From: Streptosporangiaceae bacterium
GTDB taxonomy: Bacteria > Actinomycetota > Actinomycetes > Streptosporangiales > Streptosporangiaceae
NCBI GenBank assembly: GCA_025964695.1
Contig: JAOPYK010000249.1
Location: 62,001-126,000, forward strand
Direction of reading: 5' to 3'
Length of the DNA: 64,000 bases
Position numbers and translations under genes: made by a program. This document shows, piece after piece, positions 37,492 to 45,477 of the stretch (the first letter of the stretch is position 1; each line of letters opens with the position of its first letter). The notes beneath the pieces are model-generated. The model searched no databases. It saw only the letters and a list, made by a program, of their open reading frames with translations, and was not told where the DNA came from.

Positions 37492-38454
37492 GTGTCCGTC
37501 ATCGATGAGTTCCTGACCCCTGACGACCTGGAGAAGGCCCTGCGGCTGGATGTGGCCGAGGGACTGACCGCCGAGCCCAAGAGGTTGCCGCCGAAGTGGT
37601 TCTACGACGAACGGGGCAGCGAGCTCTTCGAGGAGATCACCAAGCTGGAGGAGTACTACCCGACCCGCAGGGAGCGGGCCATCCTCGCCCAGCGCGCCCC
37701 CGACATCGCCGAGGCCACCGGGGCGCGCATCCTCGTGGAGCTCGGCGCGGGTTCGGGGGAGAAGACCCGGTTGCTGCTCGACGCGCTGGCCGGGACCCTC
37801 AAGACGTACGTTCCGGTCGACGTGAGCGGCGACTTCCTCGCCGACGCGGCCGTCCGGATCGCCCGCGATCATGCCGGCCTGGCCGTGCACGCCGTCGTGG
37901 CCGACTACGAGCGGCACCTGCACTTGCTGCCGACCGGGCCCGACCGGCTGCTGGTCTTCCTGGGCGGCACGATCGGCAACATGACCCCGGCCGAGCGGAT
38001 CGGCTTCCTCGGCGGGGTACGGGCCACGATGGCCGACGGGGACACGCTGCTGGTCGGGGCCGATCTGGTCAAGGATCCCGGCCGGCTGGTCCGAGCCTAC
38101 GACGACGCGCGCGGGGTCACCGCGGCCTTCAACAAGAACGTGCTCCGCGTGATCAACCGGGAGCTGGACGCGGACTTCGTGCCGGAGGCATACGACCACG
38201 TCGCGCTCTGGGACGCCGAGAACGAGTGGATCGAGATGCGGCTGCGCTCGCTCGCCGACCAGAGGGTGCGGGTCGAGGCGCTGGACCTCGAGGTGGGGTT
38301 CACCGAGGGCGAGGAGATGCGCACGGAGATCTCGGCGAAGTTCCGCCGGGAGCGCGTGGCCGGCGAACTCACCCAGGCCGGGCTCGTCCTCGACCAGTGG
38401 TGGACCGATCCCGCGGGCGACTTCTCGCTGTCCCTGGCGCGGCCGCTGCTGTGA
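37492..38454 (+). CDS. egtD: Histidine N-alpha-methyltransferase EgtD
   Basis: 320 residues, GTG start with AAGGAG-like site (gagaaggagatc). SAM motif VELGAGSGEKTRLLL, the substrate-side segments PPKWFYDERGSELFEEIT and EYYPTRRE, and LGGTIGNM are those of EgtD. It trimethylates histidine to hercynine. It is the fourth and last gene of the operon, 85 bp after egtC. No egtE (the PLP C-S lyase for the last step) is present in the window, as in many actinomycetes where it lies elsewhere or another lyase substitutes. Confidence 0.94.
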   Translation: MSVIDEFLTPDDLEKALRLDVAEGLTAEPKRLPPKWFYDERGSELFEEITKLEEYYPTRRERAILAQRAPDIAEATGARILVELGAGSGEKTRLLLDALAGTLKTYVPVDVSGDFLADAAVRIARDHAGLAVHAVVADYERHLHLLPTGPDRLLVFLGGTIGNMTPAERIGFLGGVRATMADGDTLLVGADLVKDPGRLVRAYDDARGVTAAFNKNVLRVINRELDADFVPEAYDHVALWDAENEWIEMRLRSLADQRVRVEALDLEVGFTEGEEMRTEISAKFRRERVAGELTQAGLVLDQWWTDPAGDFSLSLARPLL

Positions 38455-38460
38455 CCGCCG

Positions 38461-38970
38461 TCAGGCCACGTCGTCCATGGGGCTCAGCTCATCGGCGTAG
38501 CTGACCGAGACGCGCCGGAGCACCCCGTCGTCCATCGAGTACTGGCCGAGCCGCTGGAGCGGCGGGGAGTAGGCGTGGATGGAGACGCTCTGGTCGGCGG
38601 CGCCGACGAGCCGGTGGATGTGGTCGGGGCCGAAGTAGAAGGAGGTCCCGGCCGGCATGATCGTCTCCAGATGGGCGCCGCCGATCCGTGGGTTGGACTC
38701 CTTCAGCGCGCCGCTGATCACGTGTACCGCGCCCGAGGAGACGTCGTGGTCATGCCACCCGGTGTCGTTGCCGGGGATCCAGCACAACAGCCACACATCG
38801 ACGTGCTCGTCCCTGTGAAGCGAGACATAGTGCCGGCGCCCGTCCGGGAAGGCGATCTGGTCGCGCCACTCGGCCGGCTTTCCGGCCAGGTCCTCGACGA
38901 GGTCACGGAGCTCGCGCTTGTCGAGTGGCCGGCCGGACGACGATTGGAGCTGGGGGGCGGCTGAAGACAT
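38461..38970 (-). CDS. Cysteine dioxygenase-like thiol dioxygenase
   Basis: 169 residues of the cupin cysteine-dioxygenase family. Metal ligands are His73 and His75 (GWHDHDVSS) and a distal His at 117 or 119 (GPDHIHRL). RRHYVSLHRDEHVDVWLL and the terminal YSPPL are family text. Known members oxidise cysteine or 3-mercaptopropionate to sulfinates. It is convergent with egtD (6 bp apart) and divergent from a LacI regulator, with a triplicated 13-bp operator-like repeat between them. It could balance the cysteine used by EgtA, or act on another thiol from ergothioneine breakdown; the second idea is speculative. Confidence 0.85.
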   Translation of the reverse strand: MSSAAPQLQSSSGRPLDKRELRDLVEDLAGKPAEWRDQIAFPDGRRHYVSLHRDEHVDVWLLCWIPGNDTGWHDHDVSSGAVHVISGALKESNPRIGGAHLETIMPAGTSFYFGPDHIHRLVGAADQSVSIHAYSPPLQRLGQYSMDDGVLRRVSVSYADELSPMDDVA

Positions 38971-39013
38971 TCGATCACTCCTCCCGAAGACACCGACTGC
39001 GGTCGGCTCCTGA

Positions 39014-39052
39014 CTGAACCGGTTAACTGAACCGTTTCAGTGAACCGGTTAA
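39014..39052. promoter_or_regulatory. Triplicated 13-bp LacI-type operator
   Basis: Three head-to-tail 13-mers, CTGAACCGGTTAA, CTGAACCGTTTCA and GTGAACCGGTTAA. Each has a near-palindromic AACCGGTT-like core centred on CpG, as in LacI-family sites, with centres exactly 13 bp apart. They lie between the thiol dioxygenase and LacI genes. Confidence 0.7.
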
Positions 39053-39158
39053 GTAAGCTGCCGTCAAGTCCGGAACCGGCTGGCGGCCACTTGTCCCGGC
39101 GGCTGACCGTGCCGCGGAAGCCCCGGTTCTGTCGGGCCCCGAGGCTAATGTTGGGTCA

Positions 39159-40166
39159 GTGGCACAGCGCAGCAAGCGAACGACCATTCGTGAGGTGGCG
39201 AAGGCGACGGGCCTTTCCCCAGCGGCCGTTTCCTACGCGCTGCGCGGCATCCAGACCTCGGAGGTCACCCAGGAGCGGGTGCGCAAGGCCGCCGCGGAGC
39301 TGGGTTACGAGGCGCATCCCATCGCCCGGGCCCTGGCCAGCGGCCGCAGTGGCATGGTCGGGCTGCTCTGCGGCTCGCTGGAGGACTTCTGGCAGCAGTC
39401 GCTGGCGGTCGGCATCGGCCGGGGCCTGCTCGCCCAGGACCGCTACGCCATCATCCTCGACGCGGCCGAGGATCCGGAGCGGGAGCTGGCGCTCGCCCGG
39501 CAGCTGCGCGACCAGCGGGTCGACGGGCTGATCGTGCAGCCGCTGGACCCGGCCGCGGAGTTCTGGGCCGAGCTGGCCGAGACGCTGCCGGTGGTCTCGA
39601 TCGGCGACGTGCTGCGGGGCGGCACCGCGCAGGGTGAGGTGGTCTTCGACAACCGGCACGGTGTCACGCTGGCGCTCGAGCACCTGCACGACTTCGGTCA
39701 TCGCCGGGTCACAGTGCTCACCCCGACCCGCGACAGCACCCCCGACCGGCCGGCCGACGTCTACGTCAACGCCGAGGCGGCCCGGCTCGGGCTCGAGGTG
39801 GCCGTGGTCGCCTCGTCCCAGGCACTCCGCGCCGCCACGGACACCGCGCTGACGGTGCTGTCCGATCCGGACCGGCCCACCGCAGTGTTCTGCTTCTCCG
39901 ACTCGATCGCCTACGGGGTGTACGCGGCCACCCGCGAGCTCGGCCTGGCCGTGCCCGGAGACGTGTCGGTAGCGGGCTACGACGACCATCCGATGTCGGC
40001 GCTGCTCACGCCCCCGCTGACCAGCGTGGACTGGAACATCGACGGCATCGTCGCGGCGGCCGTCAAGGTGATGCTGGGATCCATCGACGACCGGCCGGGC
40101 CGCAAGCGGGTGGTCTGTGATCCGCGCCTGCGCGTCCGCGCCTCCACCGGCCCACCGGCCAAATGA
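39159..40166 (+). CDS. LacI-family transcriptional regulator
   Basis: 335 residues. The N-terminal HTH (TTIREVAKATGLSPAAVSYAL) includes the hinge region ARALASGRSGMVGLL, followed by a periplasmic-binding-protein-like sensor (VDGLIVQPLDP, DNRHGVTLALEHL, DHPMSALLTPPLTSVDWN). Starts at GTG. It is divergent from the thiol dioxygenase, with the three 13-bp repeats between, and is followed by the minus-strand lyase paralogue. A matching half-site (catccggttcag, 41903-41914) occurs upstream of the ABC importer, suggesting control of that unit. Effector unknown. Confidence 0.88.
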   Translation: MAQRSKRTTIREVAKATGLSPAAVSYALRGIQTSEVTQERVRKAAAELGYEAHPIARALASGRSGMVGLLCGSLEDFWQQSLAVGIGRGLLAQDRYAIILDAAEDPERELALARQLRDQRVDGLIVQPLDPAAEFWAELAETLPVVSIGDVLRGGTAQGEVVFDNRHGVTLALEHLHDFGHRRVTVLTPTRDSTPDRPADVYVNAEAARLGLEVAVVASSQALRAATDTALTVLSDPDRPTAVFCFSDSIAYGVYAATRELGLAVPGDVSVAGYDDHPMSALLTPPLTSVDWNIDGIVAAAVKVMLGSIDDRPGRKRVVCDPRLRVRASTGPPAK

Positions 40167-40225
40167 TCAGATGGGCTGATCGCCCGGTGCGTTTCTGGTC
40201 AGGATGGCGCCGGCACGTCAGACGG

Positions 40226-40313
40226 GCGCCGCTGGTAGGACCGTGCCGCTGGTCAGGACGGTGCCGCTGGTAAGGACGGTGCGTGCTGGTAGGACGGCGC
40301 CGCTGGTCAGGAC
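40226..40313. repeat. Five imperfect 18-bp tandem repeats
   Basis: Unit gtgccgctggtcaggacg occurs about five times (17-18 bp period) between the LacI stop and the end of the lyase gene; the last unit contains the lyase stop. Not a coding repeat. Possibly a transcript-end or slippage structure. Confidence 0.65.
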
Positions 40314-41740
40314 TGCGAGAAGGCCTCGTGGTCGAGCAGGTCGGACGCGATCGCGATATCGGTGTCCAGCGGGCGGTCCTCCATCCGCGGGTCGAGGATC
40401 CCGGCGGCCACGTCGAAGGCCGCCCGCAGTGCCCCGCCGGACGGAGCCCGGCCCTGCATGCGCAGCGCCCGCACGCTCGCGACCAGCTCACAGGCGAGTG
40501 CGATGCGGTAGGCGGCGAGGGCGTCCATGGTCGCTCGTGCCGACTGGGTGGAGAACCCCGCATGATCCTCGACTCCCCGGGACAGCACCGCGCTGCCCAG
40601 CGCGGCGGGGGACGCGAACCGCCGGATGTCGGCGATCGCGGAGTGCGCGACGTACTCCAGGATCATCACCCCCGAGCTGGACTCGCTCGCCGCCAGGAAG
40701 GGATGCAGGCCGGTGAAGGAGGGCTCGACGAGCGTGCCGAGCCGGGCGGCGGACAGCGCGACGGTCTGGAACAGCGCCGCCCGGGCCGCGTCCAGCGCCA
40801 GCCCGACATAGGCGGTGTGGAAGTTGCCGTTGTGCCATGCCGCCCGGCTCGCCACATCGATCAGCGGATTTTCGGCGGCGGCGTTGATCTCCCGCCGCAC
40901 GACGTCGTCGGCGTAGGCCCCGACGTCGAAGGCGGGACCGTGGACCTGCGGAAACGCCCGATAGCCGTAGGGATCCTGGATGCGGCCGGGGGACGGCCGC
41001 TCATAGACCAGGAGCCCTCGCATGTCCGCGGCGACCTTCTGCTGTCCCGGATGCGGGCATGCCTCGTGCACGACCGGCGCATAGGGCTCGGCCGACCCGT
41101 GCACCGCGAGCAGCGACAGTGCCGTGATCACGGTGGACGCGGCGAGCATCCGCCGCAGATCGAACACCGCCAGCGCGGACTCGCCCAGCGTCGCGGCGTT
41201 GGAACTGATGAACGCCAGCGCGTCTGAGGAGCGCAGCGTGAAACCGGGGCCGCGTTCGCCGCCGATCCAGGGCCGTTCTCCCAGCAGGCACAGCGCCGTC
41301 GAGGCGAGGGCGGTGAGGTCTCCGGTGCCGATCGCGCCGTACATCGGGATGGGAGGCGTCAGCCGCAGGTTGAGCACGTCGGCCAGTACGCCGAGCACTC
41401 CCGGGTCGACCCCGGAGCCGCCCGCCGCAAGTTGGTTCACCCGGACGGCCAGCATGGCGCGGACTATCTCCTGGCCGAGCAGCGGCCCGGCGCCGGCGGC
41501 GTGACTGCGCAGCAGGCGCAGCCCGTGCGCGTCGGCGTCGTCCCATTCGACGTCCACAAGGCGGTTGGCGCCGACCCCGGTGGTCCGGCCGTAAACGGCC
41601 TGGGTCTCGGTCACCTCGCGAGCGACCTCCCAGGCGGCCCGGGCCCGCTTGACCCCGCTGTCGGCGACCATCACGCCGACGTCCTCCTCGCGGGCGATCC
41701 GGGCGACATCGGTACAGGTGAGAGCCGTGCCGTCGATCAC
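40307..41740 (-). CDS. Histidine ammonia-lyase paralogue lacking the canonical MIO triad
   Basis: 477 residues from the GTG at 41740, the first standard start. An ATC at 41755 preceded by GGGAGGG at 8-base spacing is a possible alternative. The fold is the aromatic amino-acid lyase family: Tyr50 in VYGRTTGVGANR, QDPYGYRAFPQ, NGNFHTAY and VEDHAGFST are all aligned in order. The Ala-Ser-Gly that makes the MIO cofactor (usual text GSVGASGDL) is replaced by GAIGTGDL, with residues Gly138-Thr139-Gly140 and one residue fewer. So normal MIO formation is doubtful. Ergothionases, which remove trimethylamine from ergothioneine, are a candidate activity. Divergent from the importer operon. Confidence 0.75.
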   Translation of the reverse strand: MIDGTALTCTDVARIAREEDVGVMVADSGVKRARAAWEVAREVTETQAVYGRTTGVGANRLVDVEWDDADAHGLRLLRSHAAGAGPLLGQEIVRAMLAVRVNQLAAGGSGVDPGVLGVLADVLNLRLTPPIPMYGAIGTGDLTALASTALCLLGERPWIGGERGPGFTLRSSDALAFISSNAATLGESALAVFDLRRMLAASTVITALSLLAVHGSAEPYAPVVHEACPHPGQQKVAADMRGLLVYERPSPGRIQDPYGYRAFPQVHGPAFDVGAYADDVVRREINAAAENPLIDVASRAAWHNGNFHTAYVGLALDAARAALFQTVALSAARLGTLVEPSFTGLHPFLAASESSSGVMILEYVAHSAIADIRRFASPAALGSAVLSRGVEDHAGFSTQSARATMDALAAYRIALACELVASVRALRMQGRAPSGGALRAAFDVAAGILDPRMEDRPLDTDIAIASDLLDHEAFSQS

Positions 41741-41953
41741 GATTCGGTTGCTGATGGCCGGATCCCTCCCACATTTCTCACTATTTCAGTCTGTATGGTT
41801 CACAATAAATGTCCGGGGCGGAGGGGCCGCACGGGGCTTTGTGACGGGCTTGTATCCGTTGGGTACGGTCGCTCACGAGATGTTCCATGTTCAATATCCT
41901 GACATCCGGTTCAGACACAGGCGTACACCCGCGCCGGCGAGGATGTGAGTTGC

Positions 41954-43087
41954 TTGATCACCTTTGACGGCGTCACGAAGCGTTTTCCCGATGGCACCGT
42001 CGCCCTCGACGACGTCAGTCTGGAGTGCCCGACCGGACAGATCACGGTCTTCGTGGGAACCTCGGGCGGGGGCAAGACCACCGCGCTGCGCACCATCAAC
42101 CGGATGGTCGATCCCACGGCCGGGCGGGTGCTCATCGACGGCCAGGACGTCCGCGAGAAGAAGCCCGCGGAGCTGCGGCGGAACATCGGCTATGTCATCC
42201 AGCAGGCCGGGCTGTTCCCGCATCGCACGATCATCGACAACGTGGCCACCGTGCCCTATCTGCTGGGCTGGGACAAGAAGAAGGCCCGGACGCGCGCCAT
42301 GGAGCTGATGGAGCGGGTCGGCCTGGAGCCGGGCATGGCCAAGCGCTATCCCTTCCAGCTGTCCGGCGGTCAGCAGCAGCGCGTCGGAGTGGCCAGGGCC
42401 CTCGCCGCCGACCCGCCGATCATGCTCATGGACGAGCCGTTCAGCGCCGTGGACCCGGTGGTCCGGGCCGAGCTCCAGGCGGAGTTCCTGCGGCTGCAGG
42501 CCGAGCTGGAGAAGACGATCGTCTTCGTCACCCATGACATCGACGAGGCCATCAAGCTGGGCGACCGCATCGCCGTCTTCCAGACCGGCGGCAGGCTGGT
42601 GCAGTTCGACACTCCGGAGAACCTGCTCGCCCGCCCGGCCGGCGACTTCGTGGCCGGCTTCATCGGGCACGATCGGGGCATCCGCCGGCTGTCCTTCGTC
42701 AAGGCGGCCGAGCTGGTCCTGCGCGACCACGAGATCCTTCCGCTGACGTCCACGGTGGCCGACGCGCGGGCGACCGGGCAGGACTGGGTGCTCGTGGTCG
42801 AGGACGGCAGGCGCCCGGTGGGCTGGGCGCGCGTCGCGGGCCTGCCCGCGGACGGGACCCTTTCCGACGCCGAGCTCGACCCGCTCGGTCACACCTTCGG
42901 CATCGACGGGGACTCGGCCCGGGCCGTCCTGGACGCGGCGATCCTGTCGCCCACCGGGCTGGCGGTCGGCATCGACGGTGACGGCGGCGTCGTCGGGGTG
43001 GCCGGCCAGCAGGACCTGGTCACCGCGCTGGCCGCGGCCGGCACCGGGACCGGCGCGGGGGCGGATGCCGGCGGTGACACCCGGTGA
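41954..43087 (+). CDS. ABC transporter ATPase, glycine-betaine/OpuC type
   Basis: 377 residues from a TTG (family members begin ITFDGVTKRF), with GAGGA 10 bases upstream; a GTG at 41945 would add three residues but sits 1 base from that site. Walker A is GTSGGGKTT, signature LSGGQQQRVGVARAL, Walker B IMLMDEP, H-loop FVTHDIDEA. The C-terminus (from about 250) carries CBS-like sequence (LPLTSTVADARATGQDW), as in ProV/OpuCA ATPases. It is the first of four genes for a quaternary-amine type importer. The lyase paralogue is divergent, 213 bp away. Confidence 0.87.
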   Translation: MITFDGVTKRFPDGTVALDDVSLECPTGQITVFVGTSGGGKTTALRTINRMVDPTAGRVLIDGQDVREKKPAELRRNIGYVIQQAGLFPHRTIIDNVATVPYLLGWDKKKARTRAMELMERVGLEPGMAKRYPFQLSGGQQQRVGVARALAADPPIMLMDEPFSAVDPVVRAELQAEFLRLQAELEKTIVFVTHDIDEAIKLGDRIAVFQTGGRLVQFDTPENLLARPAGDFVAGFIGHDRGIRRLSFVKAAELVLRDHEILPLTSTVADARATGQDWVLVVEDGRRPVGWARVAGLPADGTLSDAELDPLGHTFGIDGDSARAVLDAAILSPTGLAVGIDGDGGVVGVAGQQDLVTALAAAGTGTGAGADAGGDTR

Positions 43088-43770
43088 TCGCCGCACTCGC
43101 CGCCGCCACGGGCGGTGAGCCGCTGATTCGGTGGAACTGGATCGGCGACCACACCGGCGAGCTCACCCATTACACGCTCATCCACCTGCGGCTGGCCCTG
43201 CTGCCGGTGCTGTTCGGGCTGATCATCTCGCTGCCGCTCGGCGTGGGCTGCCGCCGCTGGCAGTGGTCGTACCCGATCGTCCTGACCGGTGCCAACGCGC
43301 TGTACGCCATCCCGTCGCTGGCGCTGTTCATGGTGTTCGTTCAGTACACCGGACTCAATCCGTCGACGGTCATGATCCCGCTCACGCTCTACACGCTGTC
43401 GGTGCTGGTGCCCAACGTCGTGGACGGACTGGGCTCGGTCTCCGCGCCGGTCCGGCAGGCCGCCACCGCGATCGGGTTCGGGCCGTTGCGCCAGCTGATC
43501 CAGGTCGAGCTGCCCATCGCCGTACCCGTGGTGATCGCCGGGGTCAGGGTGGCGGCGGTGTCGTCGATCAGCCTGGTCGCGGTAGGGCAGCTCATCGGCC
43601 AGGGCGGCCTCGGCTTCTACATCATCAGGGGCCTGCAGCTCGACTTCCCCACTCCGATCATCGTCGCGACCGTACTGATCGTCATCCTCGCGCTCGCCAC
43701 CGACGCGCTCCTGGTGCTGGTGCAGTGGTTGCTCACGCCGTGGTCGCGGGCCCGGGGGAGGAGCACATGA
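43084..43770 (+). CDS. ABC transporter permease, OpuC/ProW type (first)
   Basis: 228 residues with about five or six membrane helices. GTG start overlaps the ATPase stop by 4 bp. The EAA-like loop is AATAIGFGPLRQLIQVELPIA, followed by VIAGVRVAAVSSISLVAVGQLIG. This is the BPD_transp_1 fold of betaine/choline importers. Confidence 0.88.
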   Translation: MIAALAAATGGEPLIRWNWIGDHTGELTHYTLIHLRLALLPVLFGLIISLPLGVGCRRWQWSYPIVLTGANALYAIPSLALFMVFVQYTGLNPSTVMIPLTLYTLSVLVPNVVDGLGSVSAPVRQAATAIGFGPLRQLIQVELPIAVPVVIAGVRVAAVSSISLVAVGQLIGQGGLGFYIIRGLQLDFPTPIIVATVLIVILALATDALLVLVQWLLTPWSRARGRST

Positions 43771-44456
43771 ACGGCTTCCTGAACCAGATGAAGCTCGTCG
43801 GGGAGTGGCTGACCGCGTCGGCGCAGTGGCACGGCGACGACGGCATCCCGCACCGGCTCCTGGAGCACCTGACCTACAGCGGGCTCTCGTTGCTGTTCGC
43901 CGCTCTGGTGGGGCTGGGTCTCGGGCTGGTCGTCGGCCACACGGGGCGAGGCGGGTTCGCCGTCGCCAGCCTGGCGAACCTGGCGCGGGCGGTGCCCACC
44001 CTCGGCCTGGTCGTCCTCATCGTCACCGTCGTCGGCCTCAGCGTGACGCCGGTCCTGATCGCGTTGATCGCGCTGGCCGTTCCGGCCATCCTGGTCAACA
44101 CCTACGAGGGCATCCGCGGTGTCGACGCCGACGCCAAGGACGCCGCACGCGGTATGGGCATGACCGGCTGGGGAGTGCTCTGGCGGGTCGAGGTCCCGAT
44201 CGCGCTGCCATTGATCCTGCTCGGCCTGCGCACGGCGGCGATCCAAATCGTGGCCACCGCCACGATCGCCGCCGTACCCGGCCTGGGCGGGCTGGGGCGT
44301 TACATCGTGGACGGCCTAGCCCGTAACGACTACGAGCTCGTCATCGGGGGCACCGTCGTCATCGTCGCGCTGGCCGTCGTCGTCCAGCTGATCTTCTCGG
44401 TGCTGCGACGCCTCATCGTCTCGCCAGGGCTGCACGGCCCGGCACGCACCTCGTGA
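43767..44456 (+). CDS. ABC transporter permease, OpuC/ProW type (second)
   Basis: 229 residues. ATG overlaps the previous stop by 4 bp and has GGGGGAGGAG upstream. Helices and the EAA loop (DAARGMGMTGWGVLWRVEVPI) are clear, then LRTAAIQIVATATIAAVPGLGGLG. With the first permease it should form a heterodimeric membrane channel. Confidence 0.88.
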   Translation: MNGFLNQMKLVGEWLTASAQWHGDDGIPHRLLEHLTYSGLSLLFAALVGLGLGLVVGHTGRGGFAVASLANLARAVPTLGLVVLIVTVVGLSVTPVLIALIALAVPAILVNTYEGIRGVDADAKDAARGMGMTGWGVLWRVEVPIALPLILLGLRTAAIQIVATATIAAVPGLGGLGRYIVDGLARNDYELVIGGTVVIVALAVVVQLIFSVLRRLIVSPGLHGPARTS

Positions 44457-44485
44457 CCCCCCGGTTCCATGAGAGGAAACAAGGA

Positions 44486-45418
44486 ATGAAACGCATTGCC
44501 CGCGCTGCCGTCGTCGGCCTCACCGCCGCCCTGGCACTGACCGCCTGCGGCAGCAGCAAGAGTGACAAGAGCAGCAACCCGCTGGGCGGAGGTGCCGCCA
44601 GCAGCGGAGGCGGCACCATCACCGTGGGCTCGGCCAACTTCCCCGAGAGCGCGGCGCTGGCAGAGATCTACGCCCAGGCTCTCGAGGCCAAGGGTCTCAA
44701 GGTCAACCGCAAATTCAACATCGGCGCCCGCGAGGTGTACTACGACCAGGTCGTCAAGGGCGGCATCAGCGTCATTCCCGAGTACAACGGCGCCTTGCTG
44801 ACGACGTCGGTCGACAAGACCAGCACCGCGGCCTCGACCGACGAGGTCAACGCCGCGCTCACGGCCAAGCTGCCTGCGAGCGTGGGGATCCTCGCCTCCT
44901 CCCAGGCCGAGGACAAGGACTCGGTGACGGTCAACGCGCAGACCGCCGCCAAGTACAACCTCAAGTCGATCAGTGACCTGAAGTCCGCGGCCGGCTCCCT
45001 CACGATCGCCGGCCCGTCGGAGTTCAAGACCCGTCAGCAGGGTCTGGTCGGGCTCAAGGCCAAGTACGGCCTGGGCTTCAAGAAGTTCCAGCCGTTCGAC
45101 GCCGGAGCGCAGGCCACGCTGGTCAAGCTGCTCAAGGGCAACCAGGTCCAGGCGGCCGACCTGTTCACCACCGACCCGACCATCACGACCAACAAGTTCG
45201 TCGTGCTCGAGGACCCGCTGCACGTCTTCAGCTCGCAGAACGTCACCCCGCTGATCTACAAAGCGGCGGTGAACCAGACCGCCCAGGCGGCGCTCAACGC
45301 GGTGTCGGCCAAGCTCACCACCACCGATCTACTCGACATCATGACCAAGATCGCGATCAACAAGGCCGACCAGGAGACGGTGGCCAAGGACTGGCTGAAG
45401 AAGGCCGGCCTGGCCTGA
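44486..45418 (+). CDS. Quaternary-ammonium-type substrate-binding lipoprotein
   Basis: 310 residues from the ATG at 44486 (AAGGA upstream). Signal peptide with lipobox LTAC (Cys at about residue 22), then a Ser/Gly linker. OpuAC-type fold: ITVGSANFPESAALAEIYAQ, IGAREVYYDQVVKGGISVIPEYNG and a TDPTI region near residue 230. Relatives bind glycine betaine, choline, carnitine or, in EgtU of Streptococcus and Helicobacter, ergothioneine. Given egt and histidine-type lyase neighbours, ergothioneine or hercynine is a reasonable ligand guess; the aromatic cage cannot be mapped by eye. A strong terminator follows. Confidence 0.88.
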   Translation: MKRIARAAVVGLTAALALTACGSSKSDKSSNPLGGGAASSGGGTITVGSANFPESAALAEIYAQALEAKGLKVNRKFNIGAREVYYDQVVKGGISVIPEYNGALLTTSVDKTSTAASTDEVNAALTAKLPASVGILASSQAEDKDSVTVNAQTAAKYNLKSISDLKSAAGSLTIAGPSEFKTRQQGLVGLKAKYGLGFKKFQPFDAGAQATLVKLLKGNQVQAADLFTTDPTITTNKFVVLEDPLHVFSSQNVTPLIYKAAVNQTAQAALNAVSAKLTTTDLLDIMTKIAINKADQETVAKDWLKKAGLA

Positions 45419-45429
45419 CCGGCCCGCCG

Positions 45430-45472
45430 AACGTGCCGGAGGTCCCCTGCCGCGGGGGGCCTCCGGCACGTT
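45430..45472. terminator. Strong hairpin terminator
   Basis: Perfect 13-bp stem (aacgtgccggagg ... cctccggcacgtt) with a GC-rich loop that can pair further, then TTT. It lies between the importer operon and the convergent IclR gene. Confidence 0.85.
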
Positions 45473-45477
45473 TCGCC

